A stretch of 64,000 nucleotides of DNA from Alginatibacterium sediminis (GCF_003610775.1 NZ_RAQO01000005.1:62001-126000), one strand, 5' to 3'; shown: positions 42,777-53,195, counted from the stretch's first letter. Notes: generated from the sequence alone by a model not told the origin. A program made the numbers and translations.

Positions 42777-44513
42777 CTAGTCGCATTGATTGAATCCAGC
42801 TTTGTGACGATAAGGATATGCCTCCTGGTAATGCCCCAAACGGATATCGTTTTGACAATCTTGCCAAAACTTTGCCGTGAACAAGTCGGGATGAAAACGC
42901 TGAAACAACGATCTGAGATCAGCCCGATTGAGCAAAAAGGTCGCAAACTCCTTAGGAAATACATCTTTGGGTCCTACGGAGATATGCGTTGGCGTACTAA
43001 AGTAGTCACTGCTATCGACTTTTGGCAGTTCGCGAAAGTTCATTTCAGTCATATAGGAGATTTCGTCATAGTCGTAAAAAATCACTCTACCGTGACGGGT
43101 TACACCAAAATTTTTAAATAACATGTCGCCTGGAAATATATTCGCAGCAGCTAATTGTTTTAAGGCACTGCCATATTCTTCAACTGCGTTTTCTAGCTGC
43201 TCAGCGTTGGCCTGCTCAAGATAAATGTTGAGTGGTATCATTCGCCGTTCAATATATAGGTGCGAAATTGTCAGAGTTTCATCCACAATTTTTATCTTTG
43301 ACGGTGCTAGATTTTGAAGTTCACTGATAAGCTGAGGGTCAAATCGCGATATTGGAAACTCGAGATTTCGAAACTCTTGGGTATCAGCCATTCGACCGAC
43401 TCGGTCATGCCGTTTAACCAATTGATATTTAGCTTTGACAGTTTTCTCGTCGATATCTTTCGGTGGGGTGAATTCGTCTTTTATTAGCTTAAATACCACG
43501 GGGTAGCTGGGCAGGGTAAACACGCACATCACCATGCCTTTAATCCCTGCTGCAAGCTCAAAATTGTCTTCAGAACTCTGCATGTGTATAAGGTAGTCGC
43601 GATAGAATTCAGTTTTACCGTGTTTTTGGCAACCAATCGCAGTGAATAGTTCGGCGTCACTTTTGTTGGGCATCAAGCGCTTTAAAAAATTAACGATGCG
43701 GCGAGGAGTTCGTGTTGCAAACATAAAATAAGCCCGCGCAAACCCAAACACAATGCTTAGCTCATCGCTATCACAAAGCACACTATCTATATGTAGTTGA
43801 TGCTCACGGATGACTAATGGCAGCATGATTGGAAAACTTAGTCCAGTGCCGTGGTATTGCCCGACTAAATACGCGCCGCGATTGCGATAAAAAACTTCTT
43901 TAGTGAACTCTAACTGATGACTCTTTATGTGATGCAATTGCGGGTAGCGACTCTCTAAATAGTTAGTAATTGATTTTATCGGGGCATCACCAGATGCAAA
44001 TGGAAGTTGATTATCACTTTTAACGAGCCATTGTTGCAGCAAACCAGCTAAGTTTTGATCTTTGACTTTTGTCACTTCTGGATGATAGTCAAAGGCCGCA
44101 CTATAGCGACTCGGCTCAATAAACAGCCGATGCGCACGTATGTAACGATGTCGAAATAGGCGTTGATATACTGAATTGTAAAAAGACTCGGCAACTTCAA
44201 AATTATCATGACGTTTAAGCAGCTTGGCATAAGACATTTTTACAGCGTTCGAAAATTCATCGCTAGGGCTTAAGTGTCCTGTCAATGTCTTGATCGAACT
44301 GCGAGCGCTGTCAACGTGTTGGTCATATAGGCGAATACGCTGATTCGCATCCTCTTGCCCGCCAGACCAATCTTCGGATTCAAATCGTTGTTTAGCTCGC
44401 TGAGTAACCGTATAGAAACAGTCATAAAAGGCAATGAAGCGCTCGAATATTAAGCCGGCTGCTTGCTGAGCTAAATCAATTTGCTCCGCATTAAGTTGGG
44501 TTACTTGTGACAT
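42777..44513 (-). CDS. aceK: Isocitrate dehydrogenase kinase/phosphatase
   Basis: A 578-residue protein, exactly the length of E. coli AceK. The regulatory N-terminal half is followed by the kinase-like domain with the ATP loop ELAAGIKGMVMCVFTLPSYPVVFKLIKDEF and the catalytic segment RHGRVIFYDYDEISYM. It switches isocitrate dehydrogenase off by phosphorylation and on again by dephosphorylation, which sends isocitrate into the glyoxylate shunt. In enterobacteria it is the last gene of aceBAK, but aceB and aceA are not adjacent here. The expected nucleotide-binding and aspartate residues are present. Confidence 0.94.
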   Translation of the reverse strand: MSQVTQLNAEQIDLAQQAAGLIFERFIAFYDCFYTVTQRAKQRFESEDWSGGQEDANQRIRLYDQHVDSARSSIKTLTGHLSPSDEFSNAVKMSYAKLLKRHDNFEVAESFYNSVYQRLFRHRYIRAHRLFIEPSRYSAAFDYHPEVTKVKDQNLAGLLQQWLVKSDNQLPFASGDAPIKSITNYLESRYPQLHHIKSHQLEFTKEVFYRNRGAYLVGQYHGTGLSFPIMLPLVIREHQLHIDSVLCDSDELSIVFGFARAYFMFATRTPRRIVNFLKRLMPNKSDAELFTAIGCQKHGKTEFYRDYLIHMQSSEDNFELAAGIKGMVMCVFTLPSYPVVFKLIKDEFTPPKDIDEKTVKAKYQLVKRHDRVGRMADTQEFRNLEFPISRFDPQLISELQNLAPSKIKIVDETLTISHLYIERRMIPLNIYLEQANAEQLENAVEEYGSALKQLAAANIFPGDMLFKNFGVTRHGRVIFYDYDEISYMTEMNFRELPKVDSSDYFSTPTHISVGPKDVFPKEFATFLLNRADLRSLFQRFHPDLFTAKFWQDCQNDIRLGHYQEAYPYRHKAGFNQCD

Positions 44514-44700
44514 TGATGCCTCACTATTGATTAATATAGCCGCAACATTAGCTTAGCAAGTTTTCAAACGCTTGTTTACAACTATCGAGTATATTGGCAA
44601 TTGTTTTACCGGACGCGAGACTGATGTATCGAATTATTCACCCCAAAAACTGTAAAAAACATCATGTGATACCAAAATTACGAATTATTTGGTCTTTGCC

Positions 44701-44728
44701 TTGACAAATCAGAGGCAATCCTTAGTTT
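44701..44728 (+). promoter_or_regulatory. Promoter of the threonine operon
   Basis: TTGACA (44701-44706), a 16-bp spacer and TAGTTT (44723-44728), about 30 bp before the leader peptide. Confidence 0.65.
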
Positions 44729-44760
44729 AGAAGGCAGTTTTCAAATAAATTGAGTTCAGG

Positions 44761-44829
44761 ATGAGCCTAAGTGTTCTAATCATTATTACCACAACAACCC
44801 GCACCTCGGTGCCCGGGCTGATTTGGTAG
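44761..44829 (+). CDS. thrL: thr operon leader peptide
   Basis: A 22-codon frame, [18 protein letters not shown] followed by GLIW and TAG. Three isoleucine codons, four threonine codons and one more threonine codon form the control block that stalls ribosomes when threonyl- or isoleucyl-tRNA is scarce. It stands between a promoter and an intrinsic terminator in front of thrA, the same layout as E. coli thrL. Codons end close to the antiterminator segment, so a ribosome that finishes the peptide covers it. Confidence 0.93.
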   Translation: MSLSVLIIITTTTRTSVPGLIW

Positions 44830-44886
44830 TATCCTGAAACTACTCATCGAAAAGCCCGTATCCTTAACCGATACGGGTTTTTTTTT
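44814..44886 (+). terminator. Attenuator of the threonine operon
   Basis: The terminator stem CCCGTATC (44855-44862) and GATACGGG (44870-44877) is followed by nine T. The competing antiterminator is visible: CGGGCT (44814-44819) can pair perfectly with AGCCCG (44853-44858), which includes part of the terminator's left arm. A further stem GTAGT/ACTAC (44826-44830 and 44839-44843) lies between them. Confidence 0.9.
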
Positions 44887-44899
44887 AGGGAGGAAAGTA

Positions 44900-47371
44900 A
44901 TGCGTGTTTTGAAATTTGGTGGATCGTCTTTAGCAAATGCTGAACGTTTCACACGCTCAGCAGATATTATAGTTAGCAATGCTAAACAAAGCGGAACAGC
45001 AGTGGTGTTGTCAGCCCCTGCTGGAGTCACCAACCATTTAGTTGCCGTGGTAGAGACCGTTAGCCAGGGGTTAGATGGCACCAGTCACGTCAAAGCAATA
45101 GAGCAAACTTTCCAAGAATTGATTCTTCAGCTCCATATTCAGTATCCAAATCTGGAAAGCGAACCTTTATTAGCTTTAATTCATAATGAACTGGCCCAGC
45201 TTCAACAACTGCTGCATGGCGTGTCTTTGTTAAAGCAATGTCCAGATAATATTCAAGCGCGGATTTTGGCTTTCGGAGAGTGGTTAAGTATTAATTGCAT
45301 GTTGCAATTAGTCAGAGCCATGAACTTTAAAGCTGAACTGATTATCCCTCAACAAATGCTGCTGGCAGATCAAGGCGGTTATTTAGAAGCCCAAGTAGAT
45401 ATTGACCAAAGCAAACAACGTTTTGCCCAAAGTAGCTTTGAGTTAAATGTTATTTATTTAATGCCGGGCTTTACGGCAGCAAACTCAAGGGGTGAAACGG
45501 TTGTTTTAGGACGCAATGGTTCCGATTATAGCGCTGCCGTTCTTGCCGCTTGTTTAGATGCTGAATGTTGTGAAATTTGGACTGATGTTGACGGTGTCTA
45601 TAATTGCGACCCGCGAGTCGTCAGTGATGCCTTTTTGCTTAAATCATTGAGCTATCCAGAAGCTATGGAGCTTAGCTACTTTGGAGCTAAAGTACTGCAT
45701 CCTAAAACGATAGCGCCAATAGCACGCTATCACATCCCGTGTTTAATTAAGAATACCTTTAATCCACAAGGTGAAGGGACCTTGATCAGTCAATTGTCAT
45801 GCGATGCAGAACAGTATGGAGTGAAGGCCTTGTCTAGCCTTGATGAAATGAGCATGCTGACAGTCTCAGGGCCTGGAATGAAAGGTATGGTCGGTATGGC
45901 TGGCCGTGTCTTTAACGCTATGGCGCGCAGTCAAGTCTCCGTAGCATTGATTACCCAAAGTTCTTGCGAATACAGCATTAGTTTTTGTATTTATTCGCAA
46001 GACAAATCGCAGGCGCAGCAAGCTGTTGCTGCCGAATTTGATTTGGAGTTGAAGAACAACTTACTTGAACCACTTGAAACCATTGATGACCTTGCCATTA
46101 TTACCTTAGTTGGTGATTCAATGCGCACCAACAAAGGGGTGTCGGCGCGCTTCTTCACTGCACTTGCTGAAGCCAGTGTTAACGTAGTTGCTATCGCGCA
46201 GGGTAGTTCAGAGCGCTCTATTTCAGCTGTCATTCCACAACAGAGAAGCGCCGAAGCATTGCGTTCATGTCATCAGAATTTGTTTGATAGCCGCCAATAT
46301 ATTGATGTGTTCTTGGTTGGTTGTGGTGGTGTTGGCGCTGCTTTATTGGAACAAATTGAGCAGCAACAGCAACACTTAGCTCAGCAACAAATTAAAGTAA
46401 GAGTGTGTGCTATCGCAAATTCGCGTCAAATGTTGATGAATGCAAAAGGTATTGATCTGAGTAATTGGCGCGAGGACTTAAACCAAGATGGGCTTCAACA
46501 TGGATTTTCTTTGCAAAGTGCAGCGCAGTTAGTTGCCGAAAATCATGTCATAAACCCTGTCATTGTTGACTGTACCAGTAACGATGCAATCGCAATGCAG
46601 TATGCGCTCTTTCTTGATCATGGTTTCCACGTTGTCACTGCCAATAAGAAAGCTAATACTGCAAGCATGGCTTACTATCACCAGCTACGTCAGAGCGCCA
46701 TGGCAAACCGTCGCAAGTTTTTATACGATACTAACGTCGGCGCAGGTTTACCGGTGATTGAAAACTTGCAGAACCTACTGAGAGCAGGTGATCAGCTACT
46801 TCGTTTCAATGGTATATTGTCAGGATCGTTGTCGTACATATTTGGTTTGTTAGATGAGGGCTTAAGCTTCTCGCAAGCCACAGCGCAAGCGCGTGCAAAT
46901 GGCTTTACCGAACCTGACCCGCGTGATGATCTTTCAGGCATGGATGTGGCTCGAAAACTACTGATTTTAGCCCGTGAATCCGGTTTAGATCTTAGCCTAG
47001 ACGATATAGTTGTAGAAGCTATGCTGCCGGAGGATTTTGATAGTGAAGGTGATGTCGACCACTTTATGGAAAGGCTGAAACAAACGGATGGCTACTTCAA
47101 AGACAAACTAGCAAAAGCCCAGCGCGAAGATAAAGTATTGCGTTATATCGGCCAAATTGAAAACGGTAAGTGTTCTGTCTCATTACGTGAAGTGGCAGCT
47201 GAAGATCCTTTACACCGAGTTAAAGATGGCGAGAATGCGCTTGCATTCTATAGTCGCTATTACCAACCAATACCGCTAGTGCTTCGTGGTTATGGTGCTG
47301 GTACTGCGGTAACTGCTGCAGGGGTGTTTGCAGATGTACTTAGAACTTTAAACTGGAAGAGAGAACTGTAA
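44900..47371 (+). CDS. thrA: Bifunctional aspartokinase I / homoserine dehydrogenase I
   Basis: An 823-residue fused enzyme. The N-terminal kinase opens [17 protein letters not shown] and has the aspartate-binding [16 protein letters not shown] and the segment [13 protein letters not shown]. Two ACT regulatory domains lie about 310-460 ([20 protein letters not shown]). The C-terminal dehydrogenase has the NAD(P) loop [16 protein letters not shown], the VVTANKKAN lysine and [13 protein letters not shown]. It carries out the first and third steps from aspartate to threonine and is presumably inhibited by threonine. It is translated from an AGGGAGG site and its stop touches the thrB start. Confidence 0.97.
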   Translation: MRVLKFGGSSLANAERFTRSADIIVSNAKQSGTAVVLSAPAGVTNHLVAVVETVSQGLDGTSHVKAIEQTFQELILQLHIQYPNLESEPLLALIHNELAQLQQLLHGVSLLKQCPDNIQARILAFGEWLSINCMLQLVRAMNFKAELIIPQQMLLADQGGYLEAQVDIDQSKQRFAQSSFELNVIYLMPGFTAANSRGETVVLGRNGSDYSAAVLAACLDAECCEIWTDVDGVYNCDPRVVSDAFLLKSLSYPEAMELSYFGAKVLHPKTIAPIARYHIPCLIKNTFNPQGEGTLISQLSCDAEQYGVKALSSLDEMSMLTVSGPGMKGMVGMAGRVFNAMARSQVSVALITQSSCEYSISFCIYSQDKSQAQQAVAAEFDLELKNNLLEPLETIDDLAIITLVGDSMRTNKGVSARFFTALAEASVNVVAIAQGSSERSISAVIPQQRSAEALRSCHQNLFDSRQYIDVFLVGCGGVGAALLEQIEQQQQHLAQQQIKVRVCAIANSRQMLMNAKGIDLSNWREDLNQDGLQHGFSLQSAAQLVAENHVINPVIVDCTSNDAIAMQYALFLDHGFHVVTANKKANTASMAYYHQLRQSAMANRRKFLYDTNVGAGLPVIENLQNLLRAGDQLLRFNGILSGSLSYIFGLLDEGLSFSQATAQARANGFTEPDPRDDLSGMDVARKLLILARESGLDLSLDDIVVEAMLPEDFDSEGDVDHFMERLKQTDGYFKDKLAKAQREDKVLRYIGQIENGKCSVSLREVAAEDPLHRVKDGENALAFYSRYYQPIPLVLRGYGAGTAVTAAGVFADVLRTLNWKREL

Positions 47372-48325
47372 ATGAGTGTTGTTGTATTTGCGCCCGTCTC
47401 TTCAGGCAACGTCAGTGTTGGCTTTGACGTACTAGGGGCCGCTTTTGCGCCCATTGATGGCACCTTGCTTGGTGACCGTGTACAAGTTTATGCTGCGGAT
47501 AGTTTTAGCATTGAAACCGTCGGCAGTTTCGCTCACAAACTACCAAAAGATCCGCGCCAGAACATATTATTTGATTGTTACGAGCGCTTTGCTTTAGAGC
47601 TATCGAATTATGGCAAAGCTATAAAACCTTTGGCCATGCGTCTAGAGAAGAACTTACCAGTAGGCAGTGGTCTGGGCTCAAGCGCTTGTTCAGTTGTAGC
47701 TGCTTTAGAAGGCCTAAACGTGTTTCACGATAATGCCTTTGATAAACAACATATGTTGGCCTTAATGGGCGAACTCGAAGGTAAAATCAGTGGTAGCGTT
47801 CACTATGACAATGTGGCGCCTTGCTATTTAGGTGGCATGCAACTGATGCTAGAAGAGCAGGGGATAATATCCCAAGCTATACCGCATTTTGAAAACTGGT
47901 ATTGGGTACTGGCTTACCCTGGAATAAATATATCAACAGCCGAAGCGCGTTCTATTTTACCAGCGCAGTATCGCCGCCAAGACACCTTAGCTTTTGGGCG
48001 TAATCTTGCAGGTTTTGTTCATGCCAGTTACAGTAAGCAGCCGGCAATTGCAGCTGGTTTACTTAAAGATGTGATCGCCGAACCGTATCGGGCTCAATTA
48101 ATACCAGGCTTTGCCAATGTTCGCGAACAGGCAAGCCAAAGTGGCGCATTAGCGATGGGGATTTCAGGCTCAGGTCCAACCGTATTCGTTGTCACTGATG
48201 AGATCGAACATGCACAGCGTTTGCAACAATGGTTGCAAACTAATTTTATTCAGAATGACGATGGCTTTTGCCATATTTGCCAAATTGACGCGCGTGGAAC
48301 GCGCGTTACAGGAACACAACTATGA
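47372..48325 (+). CDS. thrB: Homoserine kinase
   Basis: A 317-residue GHMP kinase that phosphorylates homoserine. It opens [22 protein letters not shown], has the ATP-binding glycine-rich loop [18 protein letters not shown] and the third GHMP motif [17 protein letters not shown]. The ATG follows the thrA TAA without a gap, and its end overlaps thrC by 4 bp, so the three are translated as a unit. Confidence 0.96.
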   Translation: MSVVVFAPVSSGNVSVGFDVLGAAFAPIDGTLLGDRVQVYAADSFSIETVGSFAHKLPKDPRQNILFDCYERFALELSNYGKAIKPLAMRLEKNLPVGSGLGSSACSVVAALEGLNVFHDNAFDKQHMLALMGELEGKISGSVHYDNVAPCYLGGMQLMLEEQGIISQAIPHFENWYWVLAYPGINISTAEARSILPAQYRRQDTLAFGRNLAGFVHASYSKQPAIAAGLLKDVIAEPYRAQLIPGFANVREQASQSGALAMGISGSGPTVFVVTDEIEHAQRLQQWLQTNFIQNDDGFCHICQIDARGTRVTGTQL

Positions 48326-49602
48326 AGCTTTACAATATCAAAGACCCGACAGAACAAGTTAGTTTTGAGCAAGCTGTGCAACAAGGATTAGGGCGCGGCC
48401 AAGGTCTGTTTTTCCCAGAATCACTGCCAGTTTTCGATAACATCGATGAACTACTATCTCTAAATTTGGTTGAGCGTAGCGCGTTGATATTATCGAAGGT
48501 ACTCGGTGAAGAACTAAGCCATGAAACGCTACAAGCGATATTAGGTTCAGCCTTTAATTTTGCCGCGCCAGTTGTTAGCGTCTCAGACAAAATTAGTGCG
48601 TTAGAATTATTCCATGGACCTACATTGGCATTTAAGGACTTTGGCGGTCGTTTTATGGCCCAATGTTTAGCGACGTTTGCCGATGGCAGCAAAACCACTA
48701 TTCTAACAGCTACATCTGGAGATACCGGAGCTGCAGTTGCTCATGCTTTTTACGGCATGGAAAATATTGAAGTTGTTGTCTTATACCCCAAAGGCAAAAT
48801 TTCCCCTCTGCAAGAAAAGCTATTTTGTACCCTGGGTGGCAACATTAAGACGATCGCTATCGAAAGTGACTTTGATGCTTGTCAGGCGATGGTTAAACAG
48901 GCTTTTGACGATCAAGAACTTAAACAGGCAATTGGCTTAAATAGTGCAAACTCCATCAATATCAGTCGTCTTTTAGCGCAAGTTTGCTACTACTTTGAAG
49001 CTTTTGCTCAATTGCCTGCCGCGCAGCGAGCCCAAACCGTTGTGAGTGTTCCGTCGGGGAATTTTGGTAACCTAACTGCTGGACTGATAGCAAAAGCGAT
49101 GGGCTTACCGGTGAAACGCTTTATTGCGGCAACCAATGCCAATGATACTGTGCCACGTTATTTGCGCGACGGTCAATGGGATCCAAAACCAACGCAAGCG
49201 ACTCTGTCTAATGCTATGGATGTAAGTCAACCGAACAATTGGCCGCGCATTGAAGAGCTATTTAAAGTAAAAGCCTGGGGACTCAGTGAGCTTGCTAGTG
49301 GTCGAATGGATGATCAACAAACTGCAAAAGCGGTACAAAATTTAGCTTCCCAAGGCTATATTTGCGAACCGCACGGGGCGATTGCATATCAGCAGTTGAG
49401 TGAAAAACTAGCCGATGACGAGTATGGTTTGTTTATTTGTACAGCTCATCCGGCCAAGTTTAAAGAAAGTGTCGACGAAATTCTTAAAACTGACATAGCA
49501 CTGCCAGATGCATTAGCTCAGCGTGCCGATCTAGAACTATTGTCTAAAACCTTGCCTGCAGACTATGCTTTGTTGCGTCAAATGTTATTAGAATCAAAAT
49601 AA
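48322..49602 (+). CDS. thrC: Threonine synthase
   Basis: A 426-residue PLP enzyme converting phosphohomoserine to threonine, near the E. coli length. Motifs are [17 protein letters not shown] with the PLP-binding lysine, [15 protein letters not shown] and the phosphate-binding [15 protein letters not shown]. The ATG lies in an ATGA overlap with thrB. The later part, [15 protein letters not shown] and [10 protein letters not shown], also fits the family. Confidence 0.97.
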   Translation: MKLYNIKDPTEQVSFEQAVQQGLGRGQGLFFPESLPVFDNIDELLSLNLVERSALILSKVLGEELSHETLQAILGSAFNFAAPVVSVSDKISALELFHGPTLAFKDFGGRFMAQCLATFADGSKTTILTATSGDTGAAVAHAFYGMENIEVVVLYPKGKISPLQEKLFCTLGGNIKTIAIESDFDACQAMVKQAFDDQELKQAIGLNSANSINISRLLAQVCYYFEAFAQLPAAQRAQTVVSVPSGNFGNLTAGLIAKAMGLPVKRFIAATNANDTVPRYLRDGQWDPKPTQATLSNAMDVSQPNNWPRIEELFKVKAWGLSELASGRMDDQQTAKAVQNLASQGYICEPHGAIAYQQLSEKLADDEYGLFICTAHPAKFKESVDEILKTDIALPDALAQRADLELLSKTLPADYALLRQMLLESK

Positions 49603-49609
49603 GAGTGTT

Positions 49610-50470
49610 ATGAGTAAAGTATTAAAAGATCTGCTGGAACTGCTAAGCCTAGAAAAAATTGAAGAGGGCTTATTTAGAGGCCAAAGCCAAGATTTAGGCT
49701 TTGGTGCTGTTTTTGGTGGGCAAGTGATGGGGCAGGCTTTGAGCGCCGCTAAAGAGACGGTTGAAGCTAACCGTTCCGTTCACTCCTTCCACAGTTATTT
49801 TCTGCGCCCTGGCGATCCTAGTAAAGCGATTGTCTATGACGTAGAGAGCCTGCGTGATGGCGGATCAATTTCAACTCGGCGAGTGAAAGCGATTCAGTTT
49901 GGCAAAGCTATTTTCTACATGACGGCTTCGTATCAAGAACCTATCCAAGGTTTTGAGCACTACGATCCGATGCCCGACGTGCTGATGCCTGATGACCTCC
50001 AGTCCGAGCAAGAATATGCTTTCCAACTACGGGATCAAATTCCTGAGCCTCTGCGTGATAAGTTTATTTGCGATAAGCCTTTGGAAATGCGACCAGTAAA
50101 GTTCATTGATCCGCTGCGACCGCAACCAATGGAAGCCAAGCGAATGGTGTGGTTTAAAGCGAACGGTCAAATGCCTAATGATTTTCGTATCCATCGTTAC
50201 TTGCTCGCGTATGCATCTGACTTTAATTTTTTACCAACCGCGCTGCAGCCCCATGGCCGATCGTTTATGGACTCGGGTATTCAAGCTGCGACCATTGATC
50301 ACAGCATGTGGTTCCATCATGATTTCCGTTTAGATGACTGGTTGTTGTATGTGGTGAAAAGTCCGAGCGCAAGCCATGGACGAGGCTTAGTCCAAGGACA
50401 GTTTTACACGCGAGAAGGTAAACTTGTAGCTTCTACAGTACAAGAAGGTCTTATTCGAGAGCGTCGTTAG
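49610..50470 (+). CDS. tesB: Acyl-CoA thioesterase II
   Basis: A 286-residue double-hotdog enzyme, the same length as E. coli TesB. It contains [24 protein letters not shown] near the N-terminus, [18 protein letters not shown] and the C-terminal catalytic region with LDHS-like [20 protein letters not shown] and [19 protein letters not shown]. It hydrolyses medium- and long-chain acyl-CoA. It starts 7 bp after thrC and overlaps the next gene by one base, so it may be co-transcribed with the thr operon. Confidence 0.95.
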   Translation: MSKVLKDLLELLSLEKIEEGLFRGQSQDLGFGAVFGGQVMGQALSAAKETVEANRSVHSFHSYFLRPGDPSKAIVYDVESLRDGGSISTRRVKAIQFGKAIFYMTASYQEPIQGFEHYDPMPDVLMPDDLQSEQEYAFQLRDQIPEPLRDKFICDKPLEMRPVKFIDPLRPQPMEAKRMVWFKANGQMPNDFRIHRYLLAYASDFNFLPTALQPHGRSFMDSGIQAATIDHSMWFHHDFRLDDWLLYVVKSPSASHGRGLVQGQFYTREGKLVASTVQEGLIRERR

Positions 50471-50940
50471 TGAGCCCGCAGCATCGTTTGGATTTGAAAA
50501 TCCCACCGCTAGTATTAGTGATGATTACGGCGGTGCTAATGTTCATAGCTGCTCAAAACTTACCTGATCTAAGCTTAAACTCTAGCTTACGATTATTGAT
50601 ATTCGTGCTGTTGTTAGGTCTTAGTCTGTTGATTATGGCAGCAGCTGCAGCCAGCTTTCGTCAAGCTAAAACCACATTAGACCCTCGTTATCCAGAGAAA
50701 AGTCAGCAATTGGTACAAAGCGGTGTGTTTGCTTACTCGCGCAACCCAATCTATGTAGCCATGCTTTTGGCACTTATTGCTTGGGGAATATTACTGGATA
50801 ACGGATTTTCTCTAGCACTTTGTCCACTGTTCATCTTCTACATGAACCGCTTTCAAATTCAAATCGAAGAAGCACATTTGGCTGATAAATTTGGACCTAG
50901 CTTTACGAGCTATTGTAATACAGTACGTCGCTGGATTTAG
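50470..50940 (+). CDS. Isoprenylcysteine carboxyl methyltransferase-like membrane protein
   Basis: A 156-residue inner-membrane protein starting at a GTG that overlaps the tesB TAG. About four hydrophobic helices are followed by the family signature QLVQSGVFAYSRNPIYVAM and a C-terminal EEAHLADKFGPSFTSYCNTVRRW. This is the ICMT/PEMT-like group, thought to be SAM-dependent membrane methyltransferases of lipids or small molecules. Bacterial members have no established substrate. It converges on the small DUF2061 operon with a 4-bp overlap. Confidence 0.82.
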   Translation: MSPQHRLDLKIPPLVLVMITAVLMFIAAQNLPDLSLNSSLRLLIFVLLLGLSLLIMAAAAASFRQAKTTLDPRYPEKSQQLVQSGVFAYSRNPIYVAMLLALIAWGILLDNGFSLALCPLFIFYMNRFQIQIEEAHLADKFGPSFTSYCNTVRRWI

Positions 50941-51128
50941 TTGCGAAACTGTTTTAATTCGTCCACATACCTGAAGTCAATACTTGCCATTTTTTCTAGC
51001 AATAAGCTAGAGTCGATATTATAGCGTTTACATAAGCTGACTAAGTCGAGCTTCTGGTTACGCATTTTAGTGTTGACTAAACTTAGTAAAATCGCGGCGT
51101 CTAGATCTAAGTTAATTGGCATATTCAT
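50937..51128 (-). CDS. Unknown 63-residue protein downstream of the DUF2061 gene
   Basis: A 63-residue soluble protein starting at an ATG that overlaps the TGA of the DUF2061 gene (ATGA). It is predicted to be mostly helical: INLDLDAAILLSLVNTKMRN, LDLVSLCKRYNIDSSLLLEK, then a charged end. The middle has the look of a small helix-turn-helix, but I cannot assign a family. Expression should follow the Fur-type site upstream of its partner gene. Confidence 0.6.
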   Translation of the reverse strand: MNMPINLDLDAAILLSLVNTKMRNQKLDLVSLCKRYNIDSSLLLEKMASIDFRYVDELKQFRN

Positions 51129-51316
51129 ACTGCTAAAAGTTGCGCTGCATGCTGCTTTCTCTGCCAAAATTTCTCATGGAAATAGAAAACAACTGTATTT
51201 ACACAGGGTTCAATTAACGCCAAAGCACCACCGACGATAATATCGCCGGTAAGCAAGTAAGCTAGGCTAAACGCTACCGTAAAATGGATCAGGGCAAAGC
51301 TAATTGTTTTAGTCAT
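51125..51316 (-). CDS. DUF2061 family small membrane protein
   Basis: A 63-residue protein with two helices, the first TISFALIHFTVAFSLAYLLTG and the second IIVGGALALIEPCVNTVVFYFHEKFW. The EP.N.V.Y..HEK.W pattern is the hallmark of DUF2061. The family has no known biochemical role. AAGGAGAT precedes the ATG and a near-consensus Fur box lies 19 bp upstream, so it is probably induced by iron shortage. It is coupled to the next small gene. Confidence 0.82.
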   Translation of the reverse strand: MTKTISFALIHFTVAFSLAYLLTGDIIVGGALALIEPCVNTVVFYFHEKFWQRKQHAAQLLAV

Positions 51317-51335
51317 GGTTATCTCCTTAATTTAA

Positions 51336-51354
51336 GGTAATGATAACCATTATC
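51336..51354. promoter_or_regulatory. Fur box in front of the DUF2061 operon
   Basis: GGTAATGATAACCATTATC matches the 19-bp Fur consensus at 17 positions. The palindrome extends as AATGATAA/TTATCATT. It lies 20-38 bp upstream of the start codon, where it would overlap the promoter. Confidence 0.85.
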
Positions 51355-51370
51355 ATTTGCATTGCAAGGA

Positions 51371-52081
51371 TTATCCTAGAAATCTCTCGGGATAATCGCT
51401 GATTACAATATCGACTAAGTCTTTAATCGGCTCAATTTGCTCTACTTGATTGACTGTATATAAGATCAATTGGTAGCCGGCCTCTTTTACAGCCTGGGCT
51501 TGCGCGCGCGATAAGTGTTCAATGTTGCAATGACAAGATTGAGCTTTTATAGCTTCACACTGTTGTAACCAATTATCTGGAAGGTGGTCAAATAAGTGAC
51601 CGTAGCGGTAATGGGGAGCGTCTTTTTGGAAGATTTTCAGTACTTGATGGTCGAAGCTAGAAATAAGTATATCATCGCAGGCGAAGCGGCTTTCGTCGAG
51701 GCAACTTTGAACCACCGCAACTAAACGATTAGGATCTTGACCTTCAACAAGCTTAAGTTCCAAGTTAATTTTGAAATTTAAACGCATGCACAAGTCTAAG
51801 CACTGCTTAAGTGATAACAAAGCTTCGCCTTCGAATTGCGGGCTATACCAAGTCCCATAGTCTAATTGCTGTAATTCTCTTAAGCTGTGCGCAGATAAAT
51901 GCCCTCGGCCATTACTACTGCGCTCAAGCGTCGTATCATGAAAGATTACTGCTTCATGGTCCAAACTTAGCTGGACATCGACTTCAATCCAACTGCAACC
52001 TTGGCGTTTGGCCTCTAAAATAGCGGCTTGGGTGTTTTCTGGGGCGTTGCCTGCTGCCCCGCGATGACCGACGATGACCAT
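51371..52081 (-). CDS. ugpQ: Glycerophosphoryl diester phosphodiesterase
   Basis: A 236-residue cytoplasmic GDPD enzyme without a signal peptide, so of the UgpQ type. The metal-binding and catalytic motifs are clear: GHRGAAGNAPENTQAAI at the start, WIEVDVQLSLDHEAVIFHD with the catalytic histidine, and LNLELKL-like FKINLELKLVEG. It cleaves glycerophosphodiesters to glycerol-3-phosphate and an alcohol. It is followed by the Fur box of the divergent-facing small operon, which does not control it. Confidence 0.9.
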   Translation of the reverse strand: MVIVGHRGAAGNAPENTQAAILEAKRQGCSWIEVDVQLSLDHEAVIFHDTTLERSSNGRGHLSAHSLRELQQLDYGTWYSPQFEGEALLSLKQCLDLCMRLNFKINLELKLVEGQDPNRLVAVVQSCLDESRFACDDILISSFDHQVLKIFQKDAPHYRYGHLFDHLPDNWLQQCEAIKAQSCHCNIEHLSRAQAQAVKEAGYQLILYTVNQVEQIEPIKDLVDIVISDYPERFLG

Positions 52082-52172
52082 AACGTTCCTTTTTCTTTAT
52101 CAAAGATCAAGCTCAGCATAGGCTTGGTCTATTTGTGGTGTATAAGCGAATAACTGTAGTTATAAGCGATGT

Positions 52173-53018
52173 TTATGACAATTCAACGAGCGTATCGTCT
52201 TCTAACTCTACCCCGCAGTGTTTACAAAATTTAGCGTTGCGATCATGACCGCCCCGCTCACAATGGTTACACATTAGGCTACTACGCTCTTTTCGCATCT
52301 CATTAGCAAGTTCAGCGGTCACAATTCCCGTCGGTACTGAAATGATGGCAAAACCAGTGATCATAACTAAGGATGCCAGTGCTTGCCCAAGTGGTGTAGC
52401 AGGAGATATATCGCCGTAGCCCACGGTTGTTATGGTTACGATGGCCCAGTACACCGATTTTGGAATACTCGTAAAACCGTTTTCTGGTCCTTCAACTGCG
52501 TACATTAAGCTGCCGTAGATAAGCGTCAGTGCACAAATTGCGACCATGAAAATTAAGATCTTACGTCTTGATGCTTTGAGGCTGCGCATCAACAAATTGG
52601 CTTCACTTAAATAGCGCATTAAGCGTAGTACGCGCAGAATACGGAAAAACCGCAAAATACGCAGTAGCAACATGCCTTGGGCAGCAGGAAAGAAAAAGCT
52701 TAGATAGACTGGAACGATCGATAGAAAATCGATGACACCATAGAAACTCAATATGTACTCACGAGGCTTAGGCGAGCAATAGATACGTACTAAATATTCT
52801 ACGGTGAAAAAAAGCGTAAATAGCATTTCTAACCAAAAGAAATAGCGATGATAGTGTAATGGGATCGAACTGACGGAATCGAGTAATACGACGAGCACTG
52901 AGCTTAGAATAAGCACGATTAACACGAGGTCAAAGCGTCTACCAGCCACACTATCAAAACCGAATATGATGTCATATAAACGCTCTTGCAGCGGCGAGCG
53001 AGTTGAGCTTGATTCCAT
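52173..53018 (-). CDS. Voltage-gated-type potassium channel with C-terminal zinc ribbon
   Basis: A 281-residue inner-membrane protein of the six-helix ion-channel family. S4 is arginine-rich with the spacing of a voltage sensor (LLRILRFFRILRVLRLMRYL), and the pore has the potassium filter TITTVGYGDISP. After S6 the cytoplasmic tail carries a four-cysteine zinc ribbon, CNHC and CKHCG, separated by about 15 residues. It resembles KvAP and bacterial Kv channels. The tail may sense metal or redox state. It is transcribed alone. Confidence 0.88.
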   Translation of the reverse strand: MESSSTRSPLQERLYDIIFGFDSVAGRRFDLVLIVLILSSVLVVLLDSVSSIPLHYHRYFFWLEMLFTLFFTVEYLVRIYCSPKPREYILSFYGVIDFLSIVPVYLSFFFPAAQGMLLLRILRFFRILRVLRLMRYLSEANLLMRSLKASRRKILIFMVAICALTLIYGSLMYAVEGPENGFTSIPKSVYWAIVTITTVGYGDISPATPLGQALASLVMITGFAIISVPTGIVTAELANEMRKERSSLMCNHCERGGHDRNAKFCKHCGVELEDDTLVELS

Positions 53019-53195
53019 TAACGCTACCTTACGAACAATTATTTGCGCTTAAGATCGGCTGCTAACTCGTATAAATCAAGTTTTTTTGGCCGAATTGTTC
53101 TGGACTGACCAGTAAACTTGGTGCAGTCTAGCAACATATTAATAACATTCAAGCTTGTTATTGAACAAGCTTTAAAAGCGCTAAAGGATGATTTA

